NCBI RefSeq assembly: GCF_020171845.1
Contig: NZ_JAIVAM010000008.1
Location: 1 to 64,000, forward strand
Source: Cytobacillus kochii
Lineage (GTDB): Bacteria; Bacillota; Bacilli; Bacillales; Cytobacillaceae
Direction: 5' to 3'
Length of the DNA: 64,000 nucleotides
The notes under the pieces are model-generated. The model saw only the letters and a program-made list of their open reading frames with translations, was not told the origin of the DNA and ran no database searches. This document shows, piece by piece, positions 40,826 through 50,100 of the stretch. The number at the start of each line of letters is the position of its first letter. Within the stretch, counting starts at the first letter, position 1. A program made the translations under genes and the position numbers.

Positions 40826-41245
40826 GTGAAACAAATATTAGGGCAAAACTTAGATAAGGCATTTAAAGTTTTAAATATAGAAGCAAAAAAACTCGTAGAA
40901 ACACAAGAAAACAAATATCAAGTTTGGGAGTTAAATGAGCAAAGTTTTGATGAATTAATAATGTGTGAGGAATGGGAAGAATCATTCGGATGGTGGAGAA
41001 GTGGCAGATCTATATATGAAGGTAGCGCTGAAAAGATCTTCAATGTTAATGGTAAACAAATGTTAGGTTACATAAATGAAGTAACATATATGGACTATTT
41101 TGATAAGGATTATTCTAGTTATACAGACTGGTTGAGCGAGGTAATGTGCCTATCCACAGAGAAGAATGTAGCGATTTTTGCTGAAAGTTTAGCAGAGGAT
41201 AATGGAATGAGCTTAAGTGAATTTATTTCAACTTTTGAAAAGTAA
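40826..41245 (+). CDS. hypothetical protein
   Basis: A 139-residue acidic protein; GTG 40826 fits the AAGGTGGG site better than GTG 40814. Trp-rich centre (EEWEESFGWWRSGRSIYEGS). No family recognised. Confidence 0.55.
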   Translation: MKQILGQNLDKAFKVLNIEAKKLVETQENKYQVWELNEQSFDELIMCEEWEESFGWWRSGRSIYEGSAEKIFNVNGKQMLGYINEVTYMDYFDKDYSSYTDWLSEVMCLSTEKNVAIFAESLAEDNGMSLSEFISTFEK

Positions 41246-41263
41246 TAAAAGATGGTTTTTATC
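41244..41263 (+). repeat. 20 bp palindromic element (family B)
   Basis: AATAAAA-GATGGT-TTTTATC, containing the stop codon of the upstream gene. Confidence 0.6.
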
Positions 41264-41283
41264 TGAAAATGGAGGGATTCATA

Positions 41284-41565
41284 GTGTACCAAGGAATTAA
41301 CAAAGCAATTGATCAGGTAATCTCTAAACATAAAAAAACAATAGAAAGAGACACTCATTATTATATACAGGGATTAGAGGTTGCTAAACTACTAGTTGAC
41401 CAAACTCAGGAAATTGATGTTGAAGAAGTTCCATATGAGACATTTGAAAATATCGTTCAAATTCTTAGTAATTATCTAGAAAAAGAAGATATGGAAAAGA
41501 TTATTGCTGAAGTCTTTATTTCTAAGGAGGATGAGGATGGTCAAGAGAATAGATGTAATGGTTGA
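41284..41565 (+). CDS. hypothetical protein
   Basis: A 93-residue acidic helical protein from GTG 41284, nine bases after GGAGGG. Its 3' end overlaps the exonuclease gene by about 30 bases in another frame. No family recognised. Confidence 0.5.
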   Translation: MYQGINKAIDQVISKHKKTIERDTHYYIQGLEVAKLLVDQTQEIDVEEVPYETFENIVQILSNYLEKEDMEKIIAEVFISKEDEDGQENRCNG

Positions 41566-42103
41566 TATAGAAACACTAGGCACTGATTCATCTGCACCTA
41601 TATTCCAAATTGCTGCAATTGCGTTTGATATTGAGACTGGTGAACATTATGACAAGTTTAATAAAATTGCAGATATTGAAAAAGAAGAATATATGCCTAT
41701 TGATGGCTCAACGTTGAAATGGTGGTTAAACACCAATAAAGAACTGTTGACTGACTTGTTGAATAAGGGGAAAGGAAGCTTGGATGACTTGCTGGATGAC
41801 TTCCAAAAATGGTTGGAGTATTTATCAGATGATGCTAAAAACATTTACTTATGGGGAAATGGAATCTTATTCGATAATAAAATGCTCCAGTATCAACTGA
41901 GGGAATACCCTATCTATTATAAGAATGATCGTGATGTTAGGACAATTGTAGACTTAGCTGGGAAGAAATTAGGAGTTACTGAACAGGAATTAAAGGATAG
42001 CTATAATAATGATTCTCTAGTAGCACATGATGCATTTGATGATGTTAAGTACCAAATTAATTTAGTTGTAGGTTGTTATAAGGAATTAATTAAAAACAAC
42101 TAA
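41537..42103 (+). CDS. DEDD-family 3'-5' exonuclease
   Basis: A 188-residue protein from ATG 41537 after AAGGAGG. Exo I is VMVDIETLGTD (residues 7-17), Exo II includes NGILFDNKML and Exo III VAHDAFDDVKYQ with His and Asp. It resembles DnaQ/RNase T-like and T4 DexA-like phage exonucleases. It may proofread for the phage polymerase, which lacks a fused exonuclease, or degrade host DNA. Confidence 0.8.
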   Translation: MVKRIDVMVDIETLGTDSSAPIFQIAAIAFDIETGEHYDKFNKIADIEKEEYMPIDGSTLKWWLNTNKELLTDLLNKGKGSLDDLLDDFQKWLEYLSDDAKNIYLWGNGILFDNKMLQYQLREYPIYYKNDRDVRTIVDLAGKKLGVTEQELKDSYNNDSLVAHDAFDDVKYQINLVVGCYKELIKNN

Positions 42104-42122
42104 AGTAAATTGTTATCCTTCA

Positions 42123-42152
42123 TTGTGGCATCTATATATTTATATATATAAT
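42123..42152 (+). promoter_or_regulatory. probable sigma-A promoter
   Basis: TTGTGG, 18 bases of AT-rich repeat, perfect TATAAT, just before the XRE gene. The spacer is TATATA-rich. Confidence 0.5.
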
Positions 42153-42174
42153 ACTAGATGAAAGGGGTGCTACA

Positions 42175-42504
42175 ATGGATGAATTAGATAAGCAAATAGG
42201 ATCTCAATTAAGAAGGTTAAGAGAAAGTAAGCAGCTTACATTAAGGGAAGCTGGAGACAAAATAGGTATTAGTCACACTTATGTAAGCAAAGTTGAGAAA
42301 GGACAAATACCAAGCTTACAAACATTACATAGAATATGTGAATTTTATGATATTAAACTTTCATCTTTGTTCTCAAGTGAAACAGAAGATCACATGTTAG
42401 CAAATAAGTGGACTAGTTTTAACGATGAATTATCCAAGAGAAATGTTACTCCAGAAGAAGTAATACAACTATTAGATGGATTGAAAATAATTAAGAGATT
42501 ATAA
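42175..42504 (+). CDS. XRE-family HTH regulator
   Basis: A 109-residue protein, ATG after AAAGGGGTG. Residues 10-65 are a Cro/CI helix-turn-helix (LRRLRESKQLTLREAGDKIGISHTYVSKVEKGQ), the rest a short helical tail (RNVTPEEVIQLLDGLK), like SinR/Xre. It has its own promoter and a monocistronic look, so it may be expressed in the lysogen or temporally regulate the genes downstream. Confidence 0.8.
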   Translation: MDELDKQIGSQLRRLRESKQLTLREAGDKIGISHTYVSKVEKGQIPSLQTLHRICEFYDIKLSSLFSSETEDHMLANKWTSFNDELSKRNVTPEEVIQLLDGLKIIKRL

Positions 42505-42521
42505 ATGTCTCTTAATTTTAA

Positions 42522-42541
42522 TTGAAATTAAATAAATATGA
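42522..42541 (+). repeat. family A, degenerate
   Basis: TTGAAATTAAATAAATATGA following the XRE gene. Confidence 0.5.
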
Positions 42542-42591
42542 GTAGTGTTGATGTTGGTTTTATTTTTTTAGATATGAAGAGGTGAAAGAAA

Positions 42592-42777
42592 ATGAGTATT
42601 AAAACGAGAAAGATAGGAATGTGATACGCAAATTTGAAAAAAGAGAATCAAATTTTGAGAAAGAAAATCGAAGACTTAGAACTTCAAAATAAATTACTAA
42701 ACAATCACAATAAACAACTTTTCATGCAACAAAAGTGTGAAAAATTTTTTTGGCACAAAACTCTGAAAATGAACTGA
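42592..42777 (+). pseudogene. mini-gene with in-frame opal codon
   Basis: ATG 42592 has a good GAGGTGAAAG site, but TGA is codon 11 (42622-42624). The same frame continues for 50 codons with a clear coiled-coil pattern (LKKENQILRKKIEDLELQNK) to 42777. Either broken, read through, or restarting at TTG 42634. Confidence 0.5.
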
Positions 42778-42809
42778 TAAAATGTAAGATCTATAAAGGA
42801 GGAAACCTT

Positions 42810-42983
42810 ATGGACAAGACTCGTTATAATTTAGGGATTGATAACTACTATGGCACTGTATATGCTGTTGAAAATAACGATAATACATACCATGTTGAAC
42901 TTGATGATTACTCTGGCACAAGCAAGAGAGTAGTTAGTAAAGAGTTATTTGATTTGCTGATAAAAGAGCTAGATATTGGTTAA
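42810..42983 (+). CDS. small hypothetical protein
   Basis: A 57-residue protein, ATG after AAAGGAGGAAA. Acidic, beta-rich (YYGTVYAVENNDNTYHVELDDYSG). Confidence 0.55.
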   Translation: MDKTRYNLGIDNYYGTVYAVENNDNTYHVELDDYSGTSKRVVSKELFDLLIKELDIG

Positions 42984-43014
42984 TGAAATTTCCATTTTAT
43001 ACAGAGGTGAAAAT

Positions 43015-43314
43015 ATGAATGAGATTAAACGCATTGATGTTAAAGAGTTTAGAGTAAAAGGATATGTGCAAGAATTGAATCGTCAGTTTCTTCATCCACT
43101 TGGAATGGCGCTTGAAATTGTTATTGATGAGGATGGAAATGAGAGTTTAGGTGGAATTTGGGATTATCGTGAAGATACAGAAGGGATTCTTTATGCAGAT
43201 GAAATTGCAAAATCAAGAAGATTTAAAGAAAATATAGAATTTGTAAGACAGCAATGGAGAGAAAAAGAAAAGACTAGAAAAAAGATTCATGGCTTTATGA
43301 TACAGAATAGATAA
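43015..43314 (+). CDS. hypothetical protein
   Basis: A 99-residue protein, ATG after AGAGGTGAA. Contains the phage-typical HPLGMALEIVIDEDGNESLGGIWDYREDTEGI followed by a charged helix, seen in many Bacillus phage proteins of unknown function. A degenerate family B element (42982-43001) precedes it. Confidence 0.6.
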   Translation: MNEIKRIDVKEFRVKGYVQELNRQFLHPLGMALEIVIDEDGNESLGGIWDYREDTEGILYADEIAKSRRFKENIEFVRQQWREKEKTRKKIHGFMIQNR

Positions 43315-43351
43315 AATGCGAGAATTATGAAGCTTATAAAGGGGCGATTAA

Positions 43352-43465
43352 ATGTTGGCTAAACTACAGTTTTGGTTGTTTAGTAAGGGTTCTACTAAAA
43401 ATCATTATTTATACGAGAGATTGGGGAATTTTGTGCAAGACATTAGAACTAAAATAAACAAATAG
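43352..43465 (+). CDS. 37-residue hypothetical protein
   Basis: ATG after AAAGGGGCG; basic (MLAKLQFWLFSKGSTKNHY). No family recognised. Confidence 0.4.
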   Translation: MLAKLQFWLFSKGSTKNHYLYERLGNFVQDIRTKINK

Positions 43466-43490
43466 ATTTCCATTTTATACAGAGGTAAAA

Positions 43491-43676
43491 AATAATGAAG
43501 AATCGTATCGTAAAGACCTAGTTGAAGCTAGTAATGAATACCATGAAGCGATTTGTGATTACATCGAAAAAAAAGGCCTCGATGAACTTGTAAAAGTTGA
43601 AATGGAAATGAAAATCAAATGGCTTCAATTAATGGCAAAAAGAAATGGTCATAACTTGCATATTGATATTGAATGA
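43491..43676 (+). pseudogene. small gene with disrupted start
   Basis: A 61-codon acidic frame (EESYRKDLVEASNEYHEAIC to HNLHIDIE) has AGAGG upstream but no usable start codon. ATG 43495 is out of frame by one and stops after eight codons. One missing G after that ATG would restore ATG-GAA-GAA and the whole frame. Single-base deletion or sequence error. Confidence 0.45.
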
Positions 43677-43706
43677 AATGTGAATTTTATAAAGGAAGTG
43701 AGAATA

Positions 43707-44084
43707 ATGAAGATTGCAGACTGGTTTCGGGAGAAAGTACGAAAATATCTTGGTATTACAGAACTAGAAGAAAAGAGACAGAAGGATATTATTAGAAATG
43801 AACAGAGGTTTTCTACATTATTTGATAGGTTAAATCAATTACAAGAGCAAAATGAGAATATTATTAAAGAGAACAATGCTCTTATGAAACAATTCAATAT
43901 ATCAGCAGACATAAATCACTATGAGAATCATAGTTGGGCAGTAATATCAATTCAAGGCAGACCAGAGTATGTCAAATTTGTAAATCTCTCAAATCAAGAT
44001 ATGAGAAGCATACATAGCTACTTAAAGCAATTTGAAAGGACAAATAGGACAATGGATAGTCCTTTACAGTTTTTAAAGTTTTGA
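43707..44084 (+). CDS. coiled-coil hypothetical protein
   Basis: A 125-residue protein from ATG 43707 after AAGGAAGTGAG. Residues 15-70 form a coiled coil (NQLQEQNENIIKENNALMKQF), and the C-terminus a small domain (HSWAVISIQGRPEYVKFVNL). A degenerate family B element precedes it (43672-43691). Confidence 0.55.
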   Translation: MKIADWFREKVRKYLGITELEEKRQKDIIRNEQRFSTLFDRLNQLQEQNENIIKENNALMKQFNISADINHYENHSWAVISIQGRPEYVKFVNLSNQDMRSIHSYLKQFERTNRTMDSPLQFLKF

Positions 44085-44122
44085 TAAAACTTCTATTTTA
44101 ATTGAAAATAATTTTTTATAAA
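44083..44122 (+). repeat. composite element, family B fused to A
   Basis: GATAAAA-CTTCTA-TTTTAAT runs into TTGAAAATAATTTTTTATAA. A second family A copy follows 100 bases later at 44221. Confidence 0.55.
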
Positions 44123-44220
44123 AAACACGAATGAGTAAAAGAAGATATTTTTACAGCAACAAGAATTAGCATTTGATAAAAATAGAGACTAAGCGTTCTC
44201 AGCAGACAGAGCGGAGTAAA

Positions 44221-44240
44221 TTGAAAATAAATTTTCTAAA
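44221..44240 (+). repeat. family A, degenerate
   Basis: TTGAAAATAAATTTTCTAAA before the methyltransferase gene. The 100 bases between this and the previous copy hold no gene. Confidence 0.5.
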
Positions 44241-44264
44241 AATAGTAAAACTAGGGGGATATAA

Positions 44265-44843
44265 ATGAGTTTGAAGGGATTATCTGTTTCAGGAAGAGTG
44301 AGGTCTGATGGGATAGATTATTATGCTACACCTAATTGGGCAACTGAAGAATTAATAAAAAGGGAAAAATTTGAGGGATTGATCTTAGAGCCATGCAGTG
44401 GAGCAGGAGCAATCTCAAAAGTACTTGAGGAAAATGGGTTAGATGTTATTTCTTCTGATATTAGAATTGATGAACATATTTATGGAGAAAAAGGAATTGA
44501 CTTACTTTCAATAGAAGAAACTCAAGCTAAAAATATAATTACTAATCCACCATTCTTTATGGCAACTGAATCTGTAGAAAAATCATTAGATTTAATACCA
44601 GATGGAGGAAAAGTAGCTATGATATTGAAAATTCAGTTTTTAGAGGGGCAGAAACGCTACAATTTCTTTCAAAGTACGCCCTTGCGAAGAGTATACGTAT
44701 TTTGCAAGAGGGTCGTATTTTGGAACGAACTGTTGCAAGTAGATGACGGGAATAGAAGTAAACATGGAGGTACTATATGTTTTGCTTGGTATGTGTGGGA
44801 GAAAGGCTATAAAGGCAAGCCTGAAATTGAGTGGATATTATAG
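44265..44843 (+). CDS. DNA adenine methyltransferase-like protein
   Basis: A 192-residue protein, ATG after AGGGGGAT. SAM-binding motif EPCSGAGAI at residues 42-50, acidic SSDIRID next, and catalytic motif NPPF at 94-97. This order matches class-beta/gamma N6-adenine methyltransferases of phages. It probably protects phage DNA from host restriction or marks it for regulation. No restriction enzyme accompanies it. Confidence 0.78.
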   Translation: MSLKGLSVSGRVRSDGIDYYATPNWATEELIKREKFEGLILEPCSGAGAISKVLEENGLDVISSDIRIDEHIYGEKGIDLLSIEETQAKNIITNPPFFMATESVEKSLDLIPDGGKVAMILKIQFLEGQKRYNFFQSTPLRRVYVFCKRVVFWNELLQVDDGNRSKHGGTICFAWYVWEKGYKGKPEIEWIL

Positions 44844-44906
44844 AAAAAATACCTTATATGCGAAGAAATGCAAAATAAATAAAGTTAACTAAATGAGGCG
44901 GTCACA

Positions 44907-45107
44907 ATCCAACGATCAATTAAAGAGGAACTTAGAGAAACATTGCTATCTGAATTAGGAGAACTAGAAGAAAAGTATTCACAATTAATACATACACTAG
45001 AAGCAGAAGAACACCTTGGTGAAGAAGAAATAGAAAGCCTCAGAGAACAAATAGATGCAGTATACAGTAAATTTGATCAAGTATATAGTTCAGTTTATTT
45101 TACATAA
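44907..45107 (+). CDS. small acidic helical protein, ATC start likely
   Basis: A 66-codon frame (QRSIKEELRETLLSELGELEEKYS) with coding-like composition and heptads. GAGGCGG at 44894-44900 is followed six bases later by ATC 44907; no ATG, GTG or TTG is available in that frame before it. Likely a short coiled coil. An overlapping 21-codon frame from ATG 44893 seems to be chance. Confidence 0.5.
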   Translation: MQRSIKEELRETLLSELGELEEKYSQLIHTLEAEEHLGEEEIESLREQIDAVYSKFDQVYSSVYFT

Positions 45108-45123
45108 GCATATTGACTTTTAA

Positions 45124-45144
45124 TTGAAAATAAATTAATATAAA
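45124..45144 (+). repeat. AT-rich 21 bp element (family A)
   Basis: Perfect copy, followed at once by the hairpin at 45145. Confidence 0.7.
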
Positions 45145-45182
45145 CTTACAGATTGATAGACTGAAAATTATTGATCTGTAAG
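45145..45182 (+). promoter_or_regulatory. nine-base leader hairpin beside ribosome site
   Basis: CTTACAGAT and ATCTGTAAG pair around a 20-base loop; the right arm runs directly into the GGGGGTG ribosome site. Could control translation of the small gene at 45195, or be an operator. Confidence 0.45.
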
Positions 45183-45194
45183 GGGGTGAAGATA

Positions 45195-45302
45195 TTGAAG
45201 AGACTAAAACAGTTGAATATGCTTATCGTTACACTTGAAAAAAGACTGAAAAAACTTTACCAAGAAAGAGAACGCTTGTTTGATAACTTAAGTAACTCAT
45301 GA
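45195..45302 (+). CDS. 35-residue basic peptide
   Basis: TTG start after GGGGGTGAAG. Basic helix (LEKRLKKLYQERERLFDNL) with heptad spacing. Function unknown. Confidence 0.45.
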   Translation: MKRLKQLNMLIVTLEKRLKKLYQERERLFDNLSNS

Positions 45303-45326
45303 TAAAATTAGCTGGGGTGATTTGCT

Positions 45327-45701
45327 ATGAGAGCAGCTATATCAGATGAGTTGATGAATATGATTACTGAGAAAATATATATTGACTTAGAAATTAACGT
45401 GTTACATAATCGATTAGAAAAAGCTGTTAAAGCAAACAACGAAGAATTAATACCTAAACTGAACAAAATTATTTATACTGTTACCAGGGAAAGAAAACAT
45501 ATTAATTCCCTTCTCAGAGAAAACAACATTAAAGTGTTTGAGCCTGAATACTTTTACGACTCACCAGATGCTGATCCTATATTTATAGATTATAGATATT
45601 ATCAAAAAGTTAAAGGTGGATACAAGGAAGGCTCCCAAAGATTTTGGAAAGATGCTATTAAATATAAGCTTAAATTACGAGTACAGAGACACTTTAACTA
45701 A
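45327..45701 (+). CDS. hypothetical protein
   Basis: A 124-residue protein, ATG after TGGGGTGATT. Helical first 75 residues followed by an aromatic segment (EPEYFYDSPDADPIFIDYRYYQ) and a basic end. Resembles a conserved SPbeta-group protein of unknown role, without certainty. Confidence 0.55.
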   Translation: MRAAISDELMNMITEKIYIDLEINVLHNRLEKAVKANNEELIPKLNKIIYTVTRERKHINSLLRENNIKVFEPEYFYDSPDADPIFIDYRYYQKVKGGYKEGSQRFWKDAIKYKLKLRVQRHFN

Positions 45702-45718
45702 ACAAGAAAGGCCATATT

Positions 45719-45937
45719 ATGACCGAACAATGTATGATATGCAATGAATTAAAAGAAACATCAGGCAGCACAATTAGATTAACAGATGATAATGGAGATA
45801 GAGTTGAGATATCTGGTCACACCATTTGCACTGATGGATTGATGGAACAAATTAAGAGAATTGAAGATTTTAAGAAAAAAAGAATGAAAACAGTTTTAAA
45901 AGAATTAGGTTTTTTACATTTATTAAATAGCAAATAA
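45719..45937 (+). CDS. small zinc-binding protein
   Basis: A 72-residue protein after AAAGGCC. CMICNEL at the N-terminus plus HTICTDG later could form a zinc site; basic helical C-terminus. Confidence 0.5.
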   Translation: MTEQCMICNELKETSGSTIRLTDDNGDRVEISGHTICTDGLMEQIKRIEDFKKKRMKTVLKELGFLHLLNSK

Positions 45938-45952
45938 AAGTTACATTTTATT
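45933..45952 (+). repeat. 20 bp palindromic element (family B), perfect
   Basis: AATAAAA-GTTACA-TTTTATT, containing the upstream stop codon. Confidence 0.65.
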
Positions 45953-45969
45953 TTAAGGAGGTGAGACAC

Positions 45970-46122
45970 TTGTTAGAAACACTTCAACAAGAATTGCAGG
46001 ACTATCTACAAGTACTGGAAAGAAGAGCAGACAGTCATACAAGAAAAAGGGAATCCAAAGAGGCTGAAGCTATTTGGAGAATCATCGCAGAGTTAGAGAC
46101 ATTTGAATCACACTTTAATTGA
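45970..46122 (+). CDS. 50-residue helical protein
   Basis: TTG start after AAGGAGGTGAG. Charged helix (LQQELQDYLQVLERRADSHTRKR). Its stop codon TGA is part of the family A element. Confidence 0.5.
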   Translation: MLETLQQELQDYLQVLERRADSHTRKRESKEAEAIWRIIAELETFESHFN

Positions 46123-46139
46123 AAATAAATTAATATAAA
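46119..46139 (+). repeat. AT-rich 21 bp element (family A)
   Basis: Perfect copy between a stop codon and an AAAGGAG ribosome site only a few bases away. Confidence 0.75.
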
Positions 46140-46150
46140 AGGAGATAATG

Positions 46151-46447
46151 ATGAGCAGATATGTAAAAAGAGATTCTGTTTACTCTGCCTGTGAAGTAGT
46201 AGCTGAGGATAGTACGATTGATACTCAGAGTGGGATACAACCAGTATTCAAAGGTAATATAATTCTATATGATCAAGCAGGTAACCCACTTGTATTATCA
46301 AAAGAAATCTTTGAGTCTGCATATGAAGAAATTCCAGAAAAAGAAGAAAAGAAACTTAAAACTGAGAATAGAGCATATCTCGATGAGATGGAAAATGCTT
46401 ATAAGCAAAGTTGGGTCAACAATGAAGATTACATATTTAACACATAA
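46151..46447 (+). CDS. hypothetical protein
   Basis: A 98-residue protein from ATG 46151 (46148 is also possible). Beta-rich start (KRDSVYSACEVVAEDSTID), acidic helical end. No family recognised. Confidence 0.55.
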   Translation: MSRYVKRDSVYSACEVVAEDSTIDTQSGIQPVFKGNIILYDQAGNPLVLSKEIFESAYEEIPEKEEKKLKTENRAYLDEMENAYKQSWVNNEDYIFNT

Positions 46448-46458
46448 TGAATGTTAAA

Positions 46459-46479
46459 TTAAAAATAAATTAATATAAA
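46459..46479 (+). repeat. AT-rich element (family A)
   Basis: TTAAAAATAAATTAATATAA ahead of the nucleotide-reduction operon. Confidence 0.65.
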
Positions 46480-46498
46480 TAAAGAAAGTGAGATTACA

Positions 46499-46729
46499 AT
46501 GCTGAAAGTTTATACTAAAAATAATTGTCCGAAGTGTGAAATGGTAAAGAATGTACTTAATTCAAACGAGATAGAATACGCAACAATTAATGTAGAAGAG
46601 GATGCAAGTGCTTTTGATTACTTAGTTAACACATTACAGATGAGACAGTTACCAGTTATCGAACCAGAAGAAGGAGAAATATTCTCAGGTTTTGACCCAG
46701 ACAAGCTGAATGGATTAATCAATAAATGA
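46499..46729 (+). CDS. glutaredoxin/NrdH-like redoxin
   Basis: A 76-residue thioredoxin-fold protein. Redox motif CPKC at residues 10-13, cis-Pro in RQLPVIE and terminal helix. It likely reduces the adjacent ribonucleotide reductase, as YosR is thought to do in SPbeta. Its stop overlaps nrdI (ATGA). Confidence 0.82.
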   Translation: MLKVYTKNNCPKCEMVKNVLNSNEIEYATINVEEDASAFDYLVNTLQMRQLPVIEPEEGEIFSGFDPDKLNGLINK

Positions 46730-47109
46730 AGCTAGTTTATATTTCGTTGACAGGGAACGTAGAAAGGTTTGTTAAACACACAGGCCTAGATAATATATCT
46801 ATTGATGACAACCTCCCTTTCAAAGAAGTTCTTGAAGATTATGTGTTGGTTATCCCTTCTTATGAGGGAGAACTTATAAATGGGATAGCCGATGCATTTA
46901 TAAATTATAAAAACAATAAACAGTATCTAAAAGGAATCGCAGCTAGTGGGAATAGGAATTTTGGAGATGATTATTGTTTAAATGGAAAACATTTATCTCA
47001 AAAATATAGCAGACCTTTAATTCTCATGTTTGAATTTAGCGGAACAAGCCAGGACTTAGTAAGATTTAAGAAGGAAGTGGAAAATATTGAAGTCACCAGA
47101 ACTGAGTAA
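46726..47109 (+). CDS. nrdI: Nr-dependent reductase flavodoxin NrdI
   Basis: A 127-residue flavodoxin-like protein. SLTGNVERFV is the FMN phosphate loop; VIPSYEGE and GIAASGNRNFGDDYC are characteristic of NrdI. It delivers oxidant to assemble the dimanganese-tyrosyl radical cofactor of NrdF. Lies between redoxin and nrdE, overlapping nrdE by 23 bases. Confidence 0.88.
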   Translation: MKLVYISLTGNVERFVKHTGLDNISIDDNLPFKEVLEDYVLVIPSYEGELINGIADAFINYKNNKQYLKGIAASGNRNFGDDYCLNGKHLSQKYSRPLILMFEFSGTSQDLVRFKKEVENIEVTRTE

Positions 47110-50100
47110 GTCAATAAAGAAAGAGTCTTATTTCACATTAAATAACTTAGTTAACATACCTAAAGATGGTAGGATTCAACTAGACAAAGACAAGGAAGCA
47201 GTTAAAGCATACTTCCTCGAATACGTTAATCCAAATACTGTATTCTTCTATACGCTAGATGAAAAGTTAGACTACTTAATCGAGCATAATTACATTAAAG
47301 GAGAAGTAATAGATAAATACTCTAGAAAATTTGTAAAGGGACTATTTAAAAAACTATATAAACATAAATTTAGATTTAGATCATTTATGGGTGCTTATAA
47401 GTTTTATTCACAGTATGCACTTAGAACCAATGACGGTAAAAGGTTTTTAGAAAGGTATGAGGATCGAATCGCATTCAATGCGTTATTCTTTGCGGATGGA
47501 AACGAACAATTAGCTTTAGATTTGTCTGAAGAAATGATTAATCAGAGATATCAACCAGCAACACCCAGCTTTCTATCAGCAGGTAAAGCAAGAGCAGGTG
47601 AATTGGTTTCTTGTTTCCTTATTGATGTTGGTGATTCTATGAATAGTATCGGAAGAGCAATAAATTCTGCATTGCAACTTTCAAAAATTTCTGGTGGAGT
47701 GGGAGTTAACCTTTCCAATATTAGAGCAAACAATGATCCAATAAAAAATGTAGAAGGAATGGCTGATGGAGTAATTCCTATTATGAAGTTGCTTGAAGAT
47801 TCATTCTCATATGCTAATCAAGGTGGGGTAAGAGATGGTGCAGGAGTAGTATATTTGAATGTCTTTCATCCAGATATTATAAACTTTTTATCAGTAAGAA
47901 AAGAGAATGCAGATGAAAAATCAAGAATAAAAACCTTGTCACTAGGGTTAATCGTACCTGATAAATACTATGAACTCATTAAAAAGAATGAGGTTATGTA
48001 TCTTTTCTCTCCTTATGATGTTGAGCGATACTATGGTAAAGCATTCTCATACGTAAATATTACAGAAGAATATAGTAATATGGTTGATAATCCAGAAATC
48101 CGTAAGACGATGATAAGAGCTAGAGACTTGGAAACAGAGATAAGCAATTTACAGAATGAGAGCGGATACCCTTACATCATAAATATTGATACTGTTAACA
48201 ACGATAATCCTATTTATGGACAAATCATTATGAGTAACTTATGTGTTACAGGAGACACAAAAATCTTAACAGAGAATGGATATAGAGCGGTTGGTGATCT
48301 TCATGAGAGTAAAGAGGATTTAAAAGTAGTTATCGACAATAGAACAAAACATCTTAATGTAAATGAAAAAGGTGTTTCTCTAAAAGATGCGATACCAATG
48401 CAGCTAACAGGAACTAAAAAAGAAATTTATAAAATTAACACTAAAGAGGGGTTTGAAATAAAGACAACTCAAGACCATAAGTTCTATGTGAAGAAAGGTG
48501 ATGAAATAATTAAATTGCCATTAAACGAACTTAGTATTGGTGACAGGTTATTAGTTCAATCTTCGGAAGGTTCGTTTGGTCAATTTCATGATCCTGAGCT
48601 ATCTTATCTGATGGGTATAATCGGAGGAGATGGAACATTTACTAAGAATGCTGTGAAAATTTATCTTTATGATAATAAAAGGGTTTTAAAGGATAGAATT
48701 GAAAGTTTGGTAGCCAATGTAATAGAAAGGTATTTAGATAGAGATATTAAACATAATGCTTCTTTAAATCCTAAATTCACTAACCCTCAGAAAGGGTTAC
48801 TGGCTTTAAATAGCGGTCTGTTGGCTTATATTTTTGAAAAGTTTAACTTTACTAAAGAAACAAAATTAGATTATCCAGGGTTCTTGAGCAATGCGGACAA
48901 AGAAACAGTGGCAGCTTATTTAAGTGGACTTTATCAAATGGATGGAACAGTAAATGCAAGTTTTGAATACAAATCTTTAAGTATAGAGTTAACATCTGTA
49001 CATAAAAAGCTATTGATTGATTTACAAACAATTTTGCTAAATTTGGGTGTTTACTCAACCATTTATAATAGAGGAGAGAGAAACAATGCCCTATTACCTG
49101 ATGGTAAAGGAGGTTCAAAATACTATAATGTAAAACCTGCATATAAATTAGTTGTTCAAGATAGAGTTTCAAGAGAAAGGTTTGTTAAATTCATTGAGCT
49201 AAAAGAATATGATATGTATAAATTCAACTTATTAACTAGTAAATTAAAACCAAAGTCTAGAAAACCTAAACATGATTTTACAGCTACAATAGAATCTATT
49301 GATTTCAATGGTATCGAAAATGTGTATGACACTAAGCAGGAAGATTACAGTTCACTTATTTTTGATGGATTTGTCACTGGGAACTGCACTGAAATTTTCC
49401 AAGTCCATGTGCTTTCAGAAATTGAAGATGATCAATCATACTCAATCCTAGGTAAGGATGTTAGTTGTAATTTAGGTTCAACTAATATAGATAACCTTAT
49501 GGGATCAAATGATTTTGGTAAATCTGTTAGAACAATGCTGAGAGCATTAACGTTTGTCTCTAATTCATCAAATATTGAAGTTGTACCTTCAGTGAAAAAT
49601 GGTAACGACTCTTATCATGCAGTTGGGTTAGGAGCAATGAATCTACATGGATTCTTAGCTAAAAATCAGATTGAATATGGCTCACCAGAAGCCATAGAAT
49701 TTGTAGATGTCTATTTTAAACTTTTAAATTATTGGACTTTGTATGAAAGTAATCAGATTGCAATTGAAAGACAAGAAACATTCCATGAATTTGAACTCTC
49801 TACATATGCTAATGGTAAGTATTTTGACAAATATTTAAAAGGTGATGAGTTTTCTTTTGAATATGATAAGATTAAAGACTTATTCAAAGGTATCTCAATT
49901 CCTTCTAAAAAAGAATGGAGTGATTTGAAGGAGTCCGTAATGAAGAGTGGTTTATATAATGCATACAGGTTAGCAGTTGCACCAACTGGTTCTATATCAT
50001 ATGTAAATGAAGCGACTGCATCAATACATCCTATCGTACAGAGAATAGAAGAAAGAACAGAAGGAAAACGAGGTAAAGTTTATTATCCTGCACCTTACTT

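Noticed and set aside
44893..44958. Small frame from ATG 44893
   Set aside because: Only about 21 codons, its ATG overlaps the ribosome site of the ATC-start frame, and composition is less protein-like.
46269..46457. 62-codon + strand frame overlapping the gene at 46151
   Set aside because: Shadow frame; Lys-rich composition from AT-rich sequence, no ribosome site.
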